From positions 1 through 64,000 of the forward strand of contig NZ_JACIEB010000003.1 of NCBI RefSeq assembly GCF_014196635.1: a stretch of 64,000 nt of DNA. Direction: 5' to 3'. Below the pieces are notes generated by a model. It saw nothing but the letters and a program-made list of their open reading frames with translations, was not told the DNA's origin and did not search any database. Each line of letters begins with the position of its first letter. Within the stretch, counting starts at the first letter, position 1. The position numbers were made by a program, and so were the translations under genes. Shown one piece after another: positions 34,357 through 42,835 of the stretch. Origin of the DNA: Sphingobium fontiphilum (GTDB lineage Bacteria; Pseudomonadota; Alphaproteobacteria; Sphingomonadales; Sphingomonadaceae).

Positions 34357-34893
34357 GTGAAAGCCAAGTTGATCGCCCTGACCCTGGCCGCGGCCCTGCT
34401 GCCCGCAGGCAGCGCCATGGCCGCGCTCGCCGTCGGGGCCAAGGCCCCCGATTTCACTACGCGCGGCGCGATTGCCGGCAAGACCTTCACGCTGACGCTG
34501 GCGCACCAGTTGAAGCGCGGACCGGTCGTGCTCTATTTCTTTCCCAAGGCGTTCACCCCCGGCTGTTCCGCCGAAGCGCGCGAATTTGCCGAGAATATCG
34601 ACAAGTTCAAGGCGGCGGGCGCGACCGTGGTGGGCATGTCGGCCGACCCGGTTAAGGATCTCGTCGCCTTTTCGACCAAGGAATGCGCGGGCAAGTTCGC
34701 CGTTGCCTCCGCCGGGCCGAACATCGTTTCGGGTTATGACGTTGCGCTGAAAATGCAGCCGGGGATGACGGATCGCACCTCCTATGTCATCGCGCCGTCA
34801 GGCCGCATCGCCTTCGTCCATTCGGAAATGAACTATGCCGAACATGTGAAGACGACGCTGGCCGCCGTCCAGTCGATGAAGGCCGCGCAATAA
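34357..34893 (+). CDS. Exported peroxiredoxin (BCP/PrxQ-like)
   Basis: 178 residues from GTG 34357, with AAGGAGA ideally placed in the end of the VOC gene. The signal peptide (LIALTLAAALLPAGSAMA) is unusual for a peroxiredoxin and places it in the periplasm. The AhpC/TSA domain has VLYFFPKAFTPGCSAEAREF with the peroxidatic Cys; the usual Thr/Ser before Cys is replaced by Gly-context PGCS, as in PrxQ. A second Cys (KECAGKF) may resolve it. It should reduce peroxides in the envelope. Confidence 0.87.
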   Translation: MKAKLIALTLAAALLPAGSAMAALAVGAKAPDFTTRGAIAGKTFTLTLAHQLKRGPVVLYFFPKAFTPGCSAEAREFAENIDKFKAAGATVVGMSADPVKDLVAFSTKECAGKFAVASAGPNIVSGYDVALKMQPGMTDRTSYVIAPSGRIAFVHSEMNYAEHVKTTLAAVQSMKAAQ

Positions 34894-34896
34894 GGG

Positions 34897-35808
34897 CTAT
34901 CCGCCCTTCACATATTGACCGAACCAGCCGAGCGTCGCGGTCCACGCGGCCTTGGCGGCGGCTTCGTTATAGCTTGGCCGGTAATCCGCCATGAAGCCGT
35001 GATCGGCGCCCTCATAAACGGTGATGGCGTCCGGCGGCGATTTGCCTGCGCCGGCCAGCGCGGCGCGCATGGCCTCGACATCAGCCACCGGTATCCCCTT
35101 GTCCAGCGCGCCATATTGACCGAGCACGGGGGCCTGAAGCTTCGCCGCCATTTCGATGACGCTGTTGGGCTGAAGCGCGGTCTTCGCGCTCACCAGCCGC
35201 CCGTAAAAGGCGACCCCGGCGTCAAGCTGGTCGCTGTGCGTGGCATAGAGCCACACGACCCGCCCGCCCCAGCAAAAGCCGGTGATGCCGCGCCGCGTCG
35301 CATCACCGCCATTACCGCCCGCCCAGCCATAGGCGACGTCGATGTCGCTCATCACCTGCGCGTCGGGCGCTCTCGACACGATGGTTTCGATCAGCAGCTT
35401 GTAGTCGCTGACCCCGGTCGCGTTGCCATGGCGGGCGAACAGGTCTGGCGCGATCGCATAATAACCCGCTTTGGCAAAACGGCGGCACATGTCGCGCACC
35501 CATTCATGCACGCCGAAAATCTCGTGCACCACCATGAGGACGGGGGCCGGGCCGCCCTGCGCCGGACGCGCGACATAGGCGGGCATGGCATAGCCATCCG
35601 CGACCGGGATGGAGGCGTTTTCGATGATGAGCCCGTCGGACGATGTCGCCACCGTGCTGGCCGCGACCGGCTGGCAAGCTGCGGCGAAACCGGCGGCAAA
35701 GGCGCCGCCGATCATCAGGCCGCGCCGGTCGACCCCGGTCGACCCCACCCAATTGCGATCGTCGGGCAGTCGCTCGATCCCGTCGCCCTCATCCTGCTCT
35801 TTGGTCAT
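34897..35808 (-). CDS. Dienelactone hydrolase family protein, Tat-exported
   Basis: 303 residues. The ATG at 35808 has AAGGAG at good distance. Around residue 28, DRRGLMIGGAFAAGFAAA is a twin-arginine-like signal. An alpha/beta-hydrolase fold follows with a dienelactone-hydrolase triad: Cys in GITGFCWGGRVVW, Asp in GALDKG and His in EGADHGFM. Similar proteins in sphingomonads are annotated as carboxymethylenebutenolidase; the natural ester or lactone is unknown. Convergent with the peroxiredoxin gene (3-bp gap). Confidence 0.87.
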   Translation of the reverse strand: MTKEQDEGDGIERLPDDRNWVGSTGVDRRGLMIGGAFAAGFAAACQPVAASTVATSSDGLIIENASIPVADGYAMPAYVARPAQGGPAPVLMVVHEIFGVHEWVRDMCRRFAKAGYYAIAPDLFARHGNATGVSDYKLLIETIVSRAPDAQVMSDIDVAYGWAGGNGGDATRRGITGFCWGGRVVWLYATHSDQLDAGVAFYGRLVSAKTALQPNSVIEMAAKLQAPVLGQYGALDKGIPVADVEAMRAALAGAGKSPPDAITVYEGADHGFMADYRPSYNEAAAKAAWTATLGWFGQYVKGG

Positions 35809-35876
35809 GCGCCTGCTCCTTCCGCGATCCTGTCTCGCGCCGCAGCTTAGTCTCGCGACGGCGGCAGGCAAGGGCA

Positions 35877-36266
35877 TCAGGCCTTGAAGTCGCCATTGTC
35901 GATCAAGGCCAGGCCTGAGGCCGGCAGCGCATAGATGTAGGTCCAGGCCGTGACTGCGCCATCCGGCCCGTCCACCATGATCCTTTCCCGCCGATATTCA
36001 TGCGGGGCGGGGAAAAGGTCCGAACATTCCTCATAATCGTCCAGCGCCGCCAGCGTCGCCGCCACATCGGCCAGCGCGAGCAGGTCGCCGACGACCTGCC
36101 CGCCGTCACCGGGCACGAAGCCGGGATAGTCGGCCACCCGATAAAGCCGCCCCGCAGCAAGCGCGAGGCCGATGAGGCGGGACCGTTCGGCCAGCCATCG
36201 CGCCATCCGCCCATCATGGCCACGCCGCAATGTGCCATAGACAAAGAGGAAATTTTCGTCACTCAT
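35877..36266 (-). CDS. Gamma-glutamylcyclotransferase family protein
   Basis: 129 residues. The start FLFVYGTLRRGHDGRMA is the conserved YGTLxxG substrate-binding loop of the GGCT/AIG2-like fold. The catalytic Glu is plausible in LDDYEECSDLFPAPHEYRRE. The C-terminus has AWTYIYALPASGL. Members release 5-oxoproline from gamma-glutamyl amines; the exact substrate is open. The start at 36266 (MSDENFLFVYG) was used because the open frame continues far upstream without coding support. Confidence 0.85.
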   Translation of the reverse strand: MSDENFLFVYGTLRRGHDGRMARWLAERSRLIGLALAAGRLYRVADYPGFVPGDGGQVVGDLLALADVAATLAALDDYEECSDLFPAPHEYRRERIMVDGPDGAVTAWTYIYALPASGLALIDNGDFKA

Positions 36267-36376
36267 GCGCAAAAAAATGCCAATTTGACGGAATAATTCC
36301 GAACCATTGGCAAAATATTTCAGCAAAACCTGGCGGGCAACGCCGCTGACGCCCCGATTTGCGTGACAAATCGAAA

Positions 36377-36393
36377 TTGGCACGGCTCCTGCA
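36377..36393 (+). promoter_or_regulatory. Sigma54-type promoter before the small peptide and pspC
   Basis: TTGGCACGGCTCCTGCA matches the sigma54 (RpoN) consensus TTGGCACGNNNNTTGCA except for one base. The invariant GG and GC are exactly 10 bp apart. The predicted transcription start is about 36404, giving a 5' leader of about 47 nt to the ATG at 36451. Phage-shock genes are RpoN/PspF-dependent in enterobacteria, so control by a PspF-like activator is plausible. Confidence 0.7.
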
Positions 36394-36450
36394 CTTATCC
36401 GGGCATGACGCCGGAATGGTCCGGCACCACAGATCAGGGAGTTAAATATC

Positions 36451-36555
36451 ATGTCCTTCGCCAAGATCCAAAACGTCGCTTTCGCCTTTGTCGGCGCCGT
36501 CCTTTTCGCCTCCGTCTTCGTCAGTGCGGCGGTCCCGGTGATCCCGATCGCCTGA
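36451..36555 (+). CDS. 34-residue single-span membrane peptide upstream of pspC
   Basis: The sequence reads MSFAKIQNVAFAFVGAVLFA, then SVFVSAAVPVIPIA: one hydrophobic helix with a short charged N-terminus, so an inner-membrane micropeptide or a signal-like peptide. GGGAG lies about 10 bp upstream of the ATG. It is the first gene after a sigma54-type promoter and is followed 47 bp later by pspC. The family is unknown; a role in envelope stress is inferred only from position. Confidence 0.65.
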   Translation: MSFAKIQNVAFAFVGAVLFASVFVSAAVPVIPIA

Positions 36556-36602
36556 TCGGTCATCACCCGTTCAACAACATAACCATATTGAAGGCCAGAA
36601 CC

Positions 36603-36788
36603 ATGAACAACAGCTTCACCCTCGACCGTCGCAATGCCAAGATCATGGGCGTGTGCGCGGGTCTTTCCAACCGCACCGGTGTGGACGTGACCCTGATCCG
36701 GGTCGGACTGGTGCTGCTGACGCTCTGCGCCCTCGGCCCGGTCGGCGTCGTCGCCTATCTGTTGGCCGGCTGGCTGGCGGCTGGCTGA
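36603..36788 (+). CDS. pspC: PspC domain protein
   Basis: 61 residues, essentially one PspC domain: FTLDRRNAKIMGVCAGLSNRTGVDVTLIRVGLVLL, followed by GPVGVVAYLLAGWL, giving one or two membrane passes. PspC senses envelope stress at the inner membrane and binds PspA/B in enterobacteria. No pspA or pspF is in the window, so partners lie elsewhere. A strong terminator follows. Confidence 0.88.
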   Translation: MNNSFTLDRRNAKIMGVCAGLSNRTGVDVTLIRVGLVLLTLCALGPVGVVAYLLAGWLAAG

Positions 36789-36850
36789 ATGCCCCGCCCG
36801 GGAAGGCGAATTGATATAATGAGGATGCTTTCCCATCCATCCCCATAATG

Positions 36851-36887
36851 AAAAGGCCGCCCTGGCATGACCAAGGGCGGCCTTTTC
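36851..36887 (+). terminator. Rho-independent terminator after pspC
   Basis: An 11-bp stem (AAGGCCGCCCT/AGGGCGGCCTT) with a short loop ends in TTTTC on the plus strand. Because A residues flank the left arm, it may also stop minus-strand transcripts coming from the 32-residue peptide gene. Confidence 0.9.
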
Positions 36888-36929
36888 TTATCTTCCTGAA
36901 GCAAATTATGCCTGAAAGGCGGTAAAGCT

Positions 36930-37028
36930 TCAGGCAAAGAGCACCGAATAGAAGGTCAGCATCTGAACGCTGACGGCAACCATCAGCACGCCGGCCTGTG
37001 CCGCGTGACGCATATCATTCTCCATCAT
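36930..37028 (-). CDS. 32-residue single-span membrane peptide
   Basis: The reading frame gives MMENDMRHAAQAGVLMVAVS, then VQMLTFYSVLFA: a short charged N-terminus and one hydrophobic helix. GAGGA is placed 9 bp upstream of the ATG. Upstream lie two near-identical 15-mers, and downstream the shared terminator. It is too short for statistical support, but the binding site, start, helix and flanking signals argue for a real small membrane protein. The function is unknown. Confidence 0.6.
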   Translation of the reverse strand: MMENDMRHAAQAGVLMVAVSVQMLTFYSVLFA

Positions 37029-37083
37029 GAAACCATGTCCTCGCGCATCGCGAGAGCAACTGCTCAATAGGAGCATCTTGATT

Positions 37084-37128
37084 TTGCAACAAACGCAAAG
37101 CCTAACTTTGCGATTGCAACAAATGCAA
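37084..37128. repeat. Tandem 15-bp operator-like repeats
   Basis: TTGCAACAAACGCAA (37084-37098) and TTGCAACAAATGCAA (37114-37128) differ at one base and start 30 bp apart, about three helix turns. Each is itself a near-palindrome (TTGCA/TGCAA half-sites). A GCAAAG/CTTTGC inverted repeat lies between them. They occupy the presumed promoter of the 32-residue peptide gene on the minus strand, so they are likely sites for an unknown dimeric regulator. Confidence 0.65.
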
Positions 37129-37143
37129 CCGTTGAATCCGAAG

Positions 37144-37881
37144 CTATAGCCGCTCGATCAGGGCCATGGCCGCCGCCGGGTTGCGAACCTTGGCGCCGCT
37201 GATGAAGAAGGCGAAGACATCGCCCTGCGCCGCCCAGTTGCGCGCCTGTTGCGCCCATTCATCCAGTTCGGCCGGGCTGTAACCCGTCGGCTCCTCCTCG
37301 CGCCCCTGCATCAGGCGGAGATAGCGGAAACCAACATCATGCCCCTCGATCCGGAGATAGGCTGGATGATCCGCCAGCACCACCGCCGCGCCCGCATCGC
37401 GCGCCATCGCCAGAAAGACGGGATCGTCGAAACTGGCGTGGCGCACCTCCAGCGCATGACGCAGCGGCACGCCGCCGACGCTGGCGGGCAGCAATTTCAG
37501 GAAAGCGCCGAAGTCATCCGGATCGAACGCCTTGGTCGGCATGAACTGCCACAAGATCGGCCCCAGCCTGTCGCCCAGTTCGACAATCCCCTGCTCCACG
37601 AACCTGCGCACCGACTCGCCCCCTTCCGCGAGCACGCGGCGATTGGTGCAATAGCGCGACGCCTTGACCGCAAACTGGAACCCGTCGGGAACCGCCGCCG
37701 CCCATCCGGCAAAGGTCGCAGGCTTTTGCGAGCTGTAATAGGTGGCGTTGATCTCCGTTGCGGTCAGATGCTGGCCGACATAGGAAAGCTCGTCCTTCTG
37801 CCGCAGTCCGGCCGGATAGAAGGCGCCGCGCCAGGGTTCGAACACCCAGCCGCCGATTCCCGCCCTGATCCGTCCGCCCAT
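37144..37881 (-). CDS. DUF72 domain-containing protein
   Basis: 245 residues, TIM-barrel-like. It begins IRAGIGGWVFEPWRGAFYP and continues FAVKASRYCTNRRVL, LGPILWQFMP and YLRLMQGREE. These are the characteristic landmarks of DUF72 (YecE-like). The biochemical role is unknown. Cytoplasmic. Its stop is about 115 bp before the 32-residue peptide gene on the same strand. Confidence 0.88.
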   Translation of the reverse strand: MGGRIRAGIGGWVFEPWRGAFYPAGLRQKDELSYVGQHLTATEINATYYSSQKPATFAGWAAAVPDGFQFAVKASRYCTNRRVLAEGGESVRRFVEQGIVELGDRLGPILWQFMPTKAFDPDDFGAFLKLLPASVGGVPLRHALEVRHASFDDPVFLAMARDAGAAVVLADHPAYLRIEGHDVGFRYLRLMQGREEEPTGYSPAELDEWAQQARNWAAQGDVFAFFISGAKVRNPAAAMALIERL

Positions 37882-38023
37882 CTTCGCCCTCCACTCTCCC
37901 GCCCATCATAGCCGGCGCGCGGCCCGCGTCCATCATCGCCTGGCTCGATCAGAGTCGGCAGGAAAAGCCATTGGCCATTATTGCGATCCATTCTTAATAA
38001 TGCCGGACAACAGGAGCCATCCC

Positions 38024-38257
38024 ATGTCCATCGACCTTATCAAGACCGCGACCTATCTGAGCATTCACCTGGCTGTCGGTTTCAGCGTCGCCTATATGCT
38101 GACCGGATCGGTGGCGCTGGCGGGCGGCATCGCGCTGATCGAACCGATGATCAACGCCGTCGCCTTCTTCTTCCATGAACAGGCATGGAAAGGCATTTTG
38201 GCGCGGCGCGCGCAATCCCCGGCGCCCTATTGGGCGGGCGAACCGGCGCTGGCCTGA
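38024..38257 (+). CDS. DUF2061 small membrane protein
   Basis: 77 residues. AGGAG lies 8 bp before the ATG at 38024. Two hydrophobic helices (LSIHLAVGFSVAYMLTGSVALAGG and IALIEPMINAVAFFFHEQAW) with the conserved KTATYL start and H-E-x-x-W motif mark the DUF2061 family of inner-membrane proteins. The role is unknown. Convergent with the following isomerase gene. Confidence 0.85.
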   Translation: MSIDLIKTATYLSIHLAVGFSVAYMLTGSVALAGGIALIEPMINAVAFFFHEQAWKGILARRAQSPAPYWAGEPALA

Positions 38258-38264
38258 ACGCGCC

Positions 38265-38936
38265 CTATTTCTTGCGATTGAGGCCGAGCAGCCAGGGTTT
38301 CAGGCCCGGCGTCGGCTTTGCCTTTCCATCAAGCCGCACTGCGCGGCGAATGGTGACCGGCTTTATGATCATCTGCCCCCGCATCGCGCCCTGTCCGCCG
38401 GCGGTGGGAACCGCCAAAATCCTTTTCACCACGTCCATGCCCGCCACCACATGGCCAAAGGCGGCATAGCCGATATGGCCGCCCCGCGCGTCCATGTTGG
38501 GCGTGGGCCCAATGGTGATGAAGAAATTGCCCATCGCCGAATTGGGCCGGTCGGGCCGCGCCATGGAGATGGTCGCGTCCAGATGGCGCAAGCCGGTGAT
38601 GCTGGTCGGCTCATGCCTGACAGGCGGCAAGGCCCGCCGCGCGTTCATGTCGATCCCGCCCTGGATCAGCCCCATGGTCGGCATCGCCTTGCGCCGGGCC
38701 GCGCGATAGAATGTCGTGCCGTCAAACCGTCCATCGTCGACATAGGTCATGAAATTGGCCGATGTCAGCGGCGCCCGCTTCAGGTCCACAGCGACGGTGA
38801 TCGCCCCCATGTCCGTTTCGATCCGCACCCGCGCATAGCCAGGCGTCGGCCGGTTGGCGGGCAGCGCATGGGCCGCAAGCGGAAAAAGGCAGAGCAGGCA
38901 GGCGATCAACAGGCGGCGAAGGAGCAAAGCGATCAT
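38265..38936 (-). CDS. Periplasmic peptidyl-prolyl cis-trans isomerase, cyclophilin type
   Basis: 223 residues; a GTG at 38939 directly before the ATG is an alternative start. The signal peptide (LLIACLLCLFPLAAHA) exports the protein. The cyclophilin domain includes VRIETDMGAITVAVDLKRAPLTSANFMTYVDDGRFDG. The usual catalytic Arg-containing FHR motif is replaced by FYRAARRKAMPT, and a GxGN-like part by SAMGNFFITIG. Catalysis may be weak, as in many alphaproteobacterial family members. It would assist folding of envelope proteins. Confidence 0.85.
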   Translation of the reverse strand: MIALLLRRLLIACLLCLFPLAAHALPANRPTPGYARVRIETDMGAITVAVDLKRAPLTSANFMTYVDDGRFDGTTFYRAARRKAMPTMGLIQGGIDMNARRALPPVRHEPTSITGLRHLDATISMARPDRPNSAMGNFFITIGPTPNMDARGGHIGYAAFGHVVAGMDVVKRILAVPTAGGQGAMRGQMIIKPVTIRRAVRLDGKAKPTPGLKPWLLGLNRKK

Positions 38937-39078
38937 CACTCAATGGCTGGAACGGCGGATTCGGCTTTACGCTAACCGCAGGCGGGGGGCCGTTCCAAGC
39001 CTTTTGCGGCAGGCGGGGCCGCCAAACGGAGCCAAACAGGGGTGGCGTCGCGCGCGGTCATCGCCTAGCAGCCTGCCC

Positions 39079-39537
39079 ATGCGTTATTTTCTCGACACGG
39101 AATTCAACGGTTTTGGCGGTCAGTTGATCAGCCTGGCCCTGGTGCCCGAAGACAGCGATCAGGAATTCTACACTTCCCTGCCCCTGCCCGACGAACTGCA
39201 TCCCTGGGTCGCGCAGCATGTCGTCCCCTATCTGCGCCATGTGCCGCCCGCGATGGACCATGAACTGAGCCGCGAACAGGCGGCGGACCATGTCGCGGCC
39301 TATCTGTCGGGCGATCCTGAACCCCTCATCGTCGCCGACTGGCCCGACGACATCGCCCATTTCTGCCAGTTGCTGTTGACCGGGCCGGGCCAGATGGTGA
39401 CGGTGCCGCGCCTGACCTTCGAACTCATCAACGCGGCCGGATTTTCCTCCGCCGCCTCCAGCCGGGTGCCGCACAACGCCCTGCACGACGCGCGGGCGCT
39501 GCGGGATTTCCACTTCGCCTATGGGCAGATGATGTGA
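39079..39537 (+). CDS. 3'-5' exoribonuclease domain protein (DEDDh)
   Basis: 152 residues. It begins MRYFLDTEFNGFGGQLISLALV with Exo I Asp and Glu. VADWPDDIAHF supplies the Exo II Asp, and PHNALHDARALRD supplies the Exo III His and Asp. This is a compact DEDDh nuclease related to RNase AS-type exoribonucleases. The substrate is unknown. Monocistronic, 80 bp before the fumarase gene on the same strand. Confidence 0.83.
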   Translation: MRYFLDTEFNGFGGQLISLALVPEDSDQEFYTSLPLPDELHPWVAQHVVPYLRHVPPAMDHELSREQAADHVAAYLSGDPEPLIVADWPDDIAHFCQLLLTGPGQMVTVPRLTFELINAAGFSSAASSRVPHNALHDARALRDFHFAYGQMM

Positions 39538-39617
39538 GGATGCGCGCCATCTGGACTTGAAGAAACTAAGGCGTATAGCCAGCCGCAAAAATACCGGACG
39601 AAGGGACATAGGGTAAG

Positions 39618-41138
39618 ATGACGCTCATCAAGACCGCCGACCTGATCGAAAGCGTCGCCGACGCGCTTCAGTTCATCAGCTATTACCACCCGATGGATTA
39701 TATCCGCGCATTGGGCACGGCCTATGAAGCCGAAGCCAATCCGGCGGCCAAGGACGCCATCGCCCAGATCCTGACCAACAGCCGCATGTGCGCCGAAGGC
39801 CACCGTCCGATCTGTCAGGATACCGGCATCGTCAACGTGTTCGTCAAATGGGGCATGGACTGCCGCCTGGACGACAATAGCCGCTCCATGCAGGAGATCA
39901 TCGACGAAGGCGTGCGCCGCGCCTATCTCAACCCCGAAAACCGCCTGCGCGCCTCGATCCTGCGCGACCCGGCGTTCAGTCGCCAGAATACGAAGGACAA
40001 CACGCCCTGCGTGCTGAACGTGGAAATGGTGCCGGGCGACAAGGTCGTCATCGACGTCGCCGCCAAGGGTGGCGGCAGCGAGAACAAGACCAAGTTCAAG
40101 ATGATGAACCCCAGCGATTCGATCGTCGACTGGGTGCTGGAAATGGTGCCGCAAATGGGCGCCGGCTGGTGCCCGCCGGGCATGCTGGGCATCGGCATCG
40201 GCGGCACGGCGGAAAAGGCAGTGGCGCTGGCCAAGGAGTCGCTGATGGACCCCATAGACATGGGCGAGCTCAAGGCGCGTGGCCCCCAGAACAAGATCGA
40301 GGAACTGCGCATCGAGCTGTATGACAAGGTCAATGCGCTGGGCATCGGCGCACAGGGCCTGGGCGGCCTTTCCACCGTGCTCGACATCAAGATCCACGAT
40401 TATCCCTGCCATGCGGCGGGCAAGCCGGTGGCGATGATCCCCAATTGCGCCGCCACGCGCCACGCGCATTTCACCCTCGACGGGTCCGGTCCGGCCTATC
40501 TGGAAGCGCCCAAACTGTCGGAATGGCCGCAGGTCGACTGGAAGCCCAGTAAGGAAGCGATCCGCGTCGATCTCGACACGCTGACGCCCGAAGTCGTGCA
40601 GAGCTGGAAGCATGGCGACCGGCTGCTCTTGAATGGCAAGATGCTGACGGGCCGCGACGCCGCACACAAGCGGATCAAGGACATGCTGGCCAGGGGCGAG
40701 AGCCTGCCGGTCGATTTCAAGGGTCGCGTCATTTACTATGTCGGCCCGGTCGATCCGGTGCGCGACGAGGTGGTCGGCCCGGCCGGCCCCACCACCGCGA
40801 CCCGCATGGACAGCTTCATGGACATGATGCTGGAACAGGGTCTGGCCGCCTGCGTCGGCAAGGCCGAACGCGGCCCGGCGGCGACCGAAAGCATCAAGAC
40901 TCACAAGAGCGCCTATCTGATGGCGGTCGGCGGCGCGGCCTACCTCGTCGCCCGCGCGATCAAGGAAGCGAAGGTCGTGGGCTTTGAGGATCTGGGCATG
41001 GAGGCGATCTACGAATTCACCGTCGAGGACATGCCCGTCACCGTCGCGGTCGACAGCGAAGGCCAGAATGTCCACCGCCTCGCCCCGCTGGTGTGGCAGG
41101 AAAAGATCAGGAAGGAAGGCCTGCTGGAGAAGGCATGA
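39618..41138 (+). CDS. Class I fumarate hydratase (iron-sulfur)
   Basis: 506 residues. It hydrates fumarate to malate in the TCA cycle using an oxygen-sensitive [4Fe-4S] cluster. N-terminal alpha domain with GHRPICQDTGI, CVLNVEMVPGDKV and KGGGSENKTKF. The C-terminal beta domain includes GPTTATRMDSFMD and VEDMPVTVAVDSEG. Cysteines at CQDTG, CAATRHAHF and further along (MGAGWCPPG) fit cluster ligands. A good ribosome binding site precedes the ATG. The next gene begins inside its stop (ATGA). Confidence 0.95.
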   Translation: MTLIKTADLIESVADALQFISYYHPMDYIRALGTAYEAEANPAAKDAIAQILTNSRMCAEGHRPICQDTGIVNVFVKWGMDCRLDDNSRSMQEIIDEGVRRAYLNPENRLRASILRDPAFSRQNTKDNTPCVLNVEMVPGDKVVIDVAAKGGGSENKTKFKMMNPSDSIVDWVLEMVPQMGAGWCPPGMLGIGIGGTAEKAVALAKESLMDPIDMGELKARGPQNKIEELRIELYDKVNALGIGAQGLGGLSTVLDIKIHDYPCHAAGKPVAMIPNCAATRHAHFTLDGSGPAYLEAPKLSEWPQVDWKPSKEAIRVDLDTLTPEVVQSWKHGDRLLLNGKMLTGRDAAHKRIKDMLARGESLPVDFKGRVIYYVGPVDPVRDEVVGPAGPTTATRMDSFMDMMLEQGLAACVGKAERGPAATESIKTHKSAYLMAVGGAAYLVARAIKEAKVVGFEDLGMEAIYEFTVEDMPVTVAVDSEGQNVHRLAPLVWQEKIRKEGLLEKA

Positions 41139-41665
41139 CCTTCCGGCCTTTCGGCTTTCCTATCTCTCTCTACAGCCCGCTGCCGCCGGACGAGTGCCGG
41201 CGGCGGCTCAGGACCAAGCTGCTGACCGGCTTCGAGCGTCCCGCAGCATTGCGACCCAGAGGAAAGCTGATCGGACAATCTTTTCTGGTGATATGGCTGG
41301 GCGCCTATGACTGGATCAATAAAGAGTCCGAACCCAAGCTCATTCTACGCCTGAGGAAAGATGGCACGGGCACTTCCATAAAGGGCCGAGCCATTCCCGG
41401 CATCCAGTTCCTGTTATTCCTCATTCCGGCCGCGTTATTTGCAATTTGGGGCAGCACGAAAATCATGGCCTATCGCCCCGATCATGCGCCTGCCGATCCG
41501 ATGACCTACCTCATCGTCAAGTTCATCATCTGCGCGCTACCGCTCGCCTTCGTGGCCAGCCTATGGCTGGTGGCTCATTGGCAGAGCAAGACAGGGCGGC
41601 CGATGATCTCATTCCTGAAGCGGACATTGGCCGCGCGGGATGTGACGCCGCCTTCCCTCGCATGA
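41135..41665 (+). CDS. Inner-membrane protein of unknown function
   Basis: 176 residues, overlapping the fumarase stop by 4 bp and preceded by GGAGAAGG. An N-terminal soluble part of about 85 residues (a PPDECRRRLR segment) is followed by two transmembrane helices (about 90-108 and 128-150). I do not recognise the family. Coupling to the fumarase gene suggests co-expression but not necessarily a shared function. Confidence 0.7.
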   Translation: MTFRPFGFPISLYSPLPPDECRRRLRTKLLTGFERPAALRPRGKLIGQSFLVIWLGAYDWINKESEPKLILRLRKDGTGTSIKGRAIPGIQFLLFLIPAALFAIWGSTKIMAYRPDHAPADPMTYLIVKFIICALPLAFVASLWLVAHWQSKTGRPMISFLKRTLAARDVTPPSLA

Positions 41666-41726
41666 ACCGCACCTCGCCCGACACAACTGTCTGGCAAGCG
41701 TCATACAGCTTCGTTATCCTGCCCCC

Positions 41727-42785
41727 ATGACAGGGGACATCGAAGCGGCGGGGGACGCCATCACCGGGGCCATGATCGCGCGGGCGGTGGAGCCGGACCA
41801 AGGCGAGAGCCAGGAAGCGGGGCATGGCGCCTGCCTCAATTGCGGGGCGGCGCTGACCGGCCCCTATTGCGCGCAATGCGGTCAGGCGGCGCATCTGCAT
41901 CGCAGCTTTGCCGCCATCGGCCATGATCTGGCCCATGGCGTTCTGCATTTCGAGGGCAAATTGTTCGCCACCCTGCCCGAACTGGCGCTGCGCCCCGGCA
42001 GGCTGACCTATCGCTATATTCATGGCGAGCGGGCCCGGTTCATCTCGCCCTTCGCCCTGTTCCTCTTCTCCGCCTTGTTGCTCTACGCCGTTTTTTCGCT
42101 GACCAGCCATCATGGCGCGATCGACGCGGGCGACGCTGTCCAGTTCGACGAGGGCGAGCGCAAGGCATTGCAGGCGGAGCAGGCAAAGGCCGACGCCCAT
42201 ATCCGCGATCTGCAGCAGCGACTGGCCGCGCCGGGCGTCAGCGCCGCAAAGCGCGAGGCGCTGGGCGAGGAACTGGACGAGGCCCGGACCGAAAGATCAG
42301 CCCTCACGCTGGCGACCGGGTTGAGCGATTCCCTGAAGGCCGATGGCGTCAACGGCAATATCGCAAAGTCCGTGGGCGGCGCGGTCGACGCGATCGCGAA
42401 AAACCCGGAGTTCGCCTATTACAAGATGAAGGCCAACGCCTATAAATTCTCCTGGGCGCTGATCCTCATCTCCCTCCCCTTCATGTGGCTGCTCTTTCCC
42501 TTCAGCCGCCGGTTCAAGATGTATGATCATGCGATCTACGTCACCTATTCCATCGCCTTCATGTCGCTGCTCTTCTCCCTCTCCATGATTCTGGGGGCGG
42601 CGCACCTGTCGGGCGGCCTGATTTCCTTCGTGCTGCTGCTGTTCGCCGCATGGCACATGTATCGCCAGCTCAAGGAGGCCTATGCGCTTGGCCGCACCAG
42701 CGCCCTGCTGCGCCTGCCGCTGCTCTATCTGTTCGCCAGCACGGCCTTATTGCTGTTCTTCATCATGCTGGTGCTGATGGGCTGA
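41727..42785 (+). CDS. DUF3667 membrane protein with zinc ribbon
   Basis: 352 residues. A CLNCG...CAQCG zinc-ribbon pair lies at about residues 36-54. It is followed by the DUF3667 core ([43 protein letters not shown]), a first TM helix, and an Ala/Glu/Gln-rich cytoplasmic or periplasmic coiled coil (about 140-190). Four more hydrophobic helices lie at the C-terminus. The function is unknown; the family is common in sphingomonads. Confidence 0.85.
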   Translation: MTGDIEAAGDAITGAMIARAVEPDQGESQEAGHGACLNCGAALTGPYCAQCGQAAHLHRSFAAIGHDLAHGVLHFEGKLFATLPELALRPGRLTYRYIHGERARFISPFALFLFSALLLYAVFSLTSHHGAIDAGDAVQFDEGERKALQAEQAKADAHIRDLQQRLAAPGVSAAKREALGEELDEARTERSALTLATGLSDSLKADGVNGNIAKSVGGAVDAIAKNPEFAYYKMKANAYKFSWALILISLPFMWLLFPFSRRFKMYDHAIYVTYSIAFMSLLFSLSMILGAAHLSGGLISFVLLLFAAWHMYRQLKEAYALGRTSALLRLPLLYLFASTALLLFFIMLVLMG

Positions 42786-42811
42786 GGCCGAAGCGATAAC
42801 GGGTTTTTTAC

Positions 42812-42835
42812 CATGTCCGGTTACGTCCGGACATG
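42812..42835. promoter_or_regulatory. Perfect hairpin at the chemoreceptor start codon
   Basis: CATGTCCGG and CCGGACATG form 9-bp perfect arms around a 6-nt loop, and the last base is the first base of the GTG start. It could mask the start region in mRNA or be a DNA operator. An overlapping 15-codon frame starts at the ATG inside the left arm. Confidence 0.6.
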
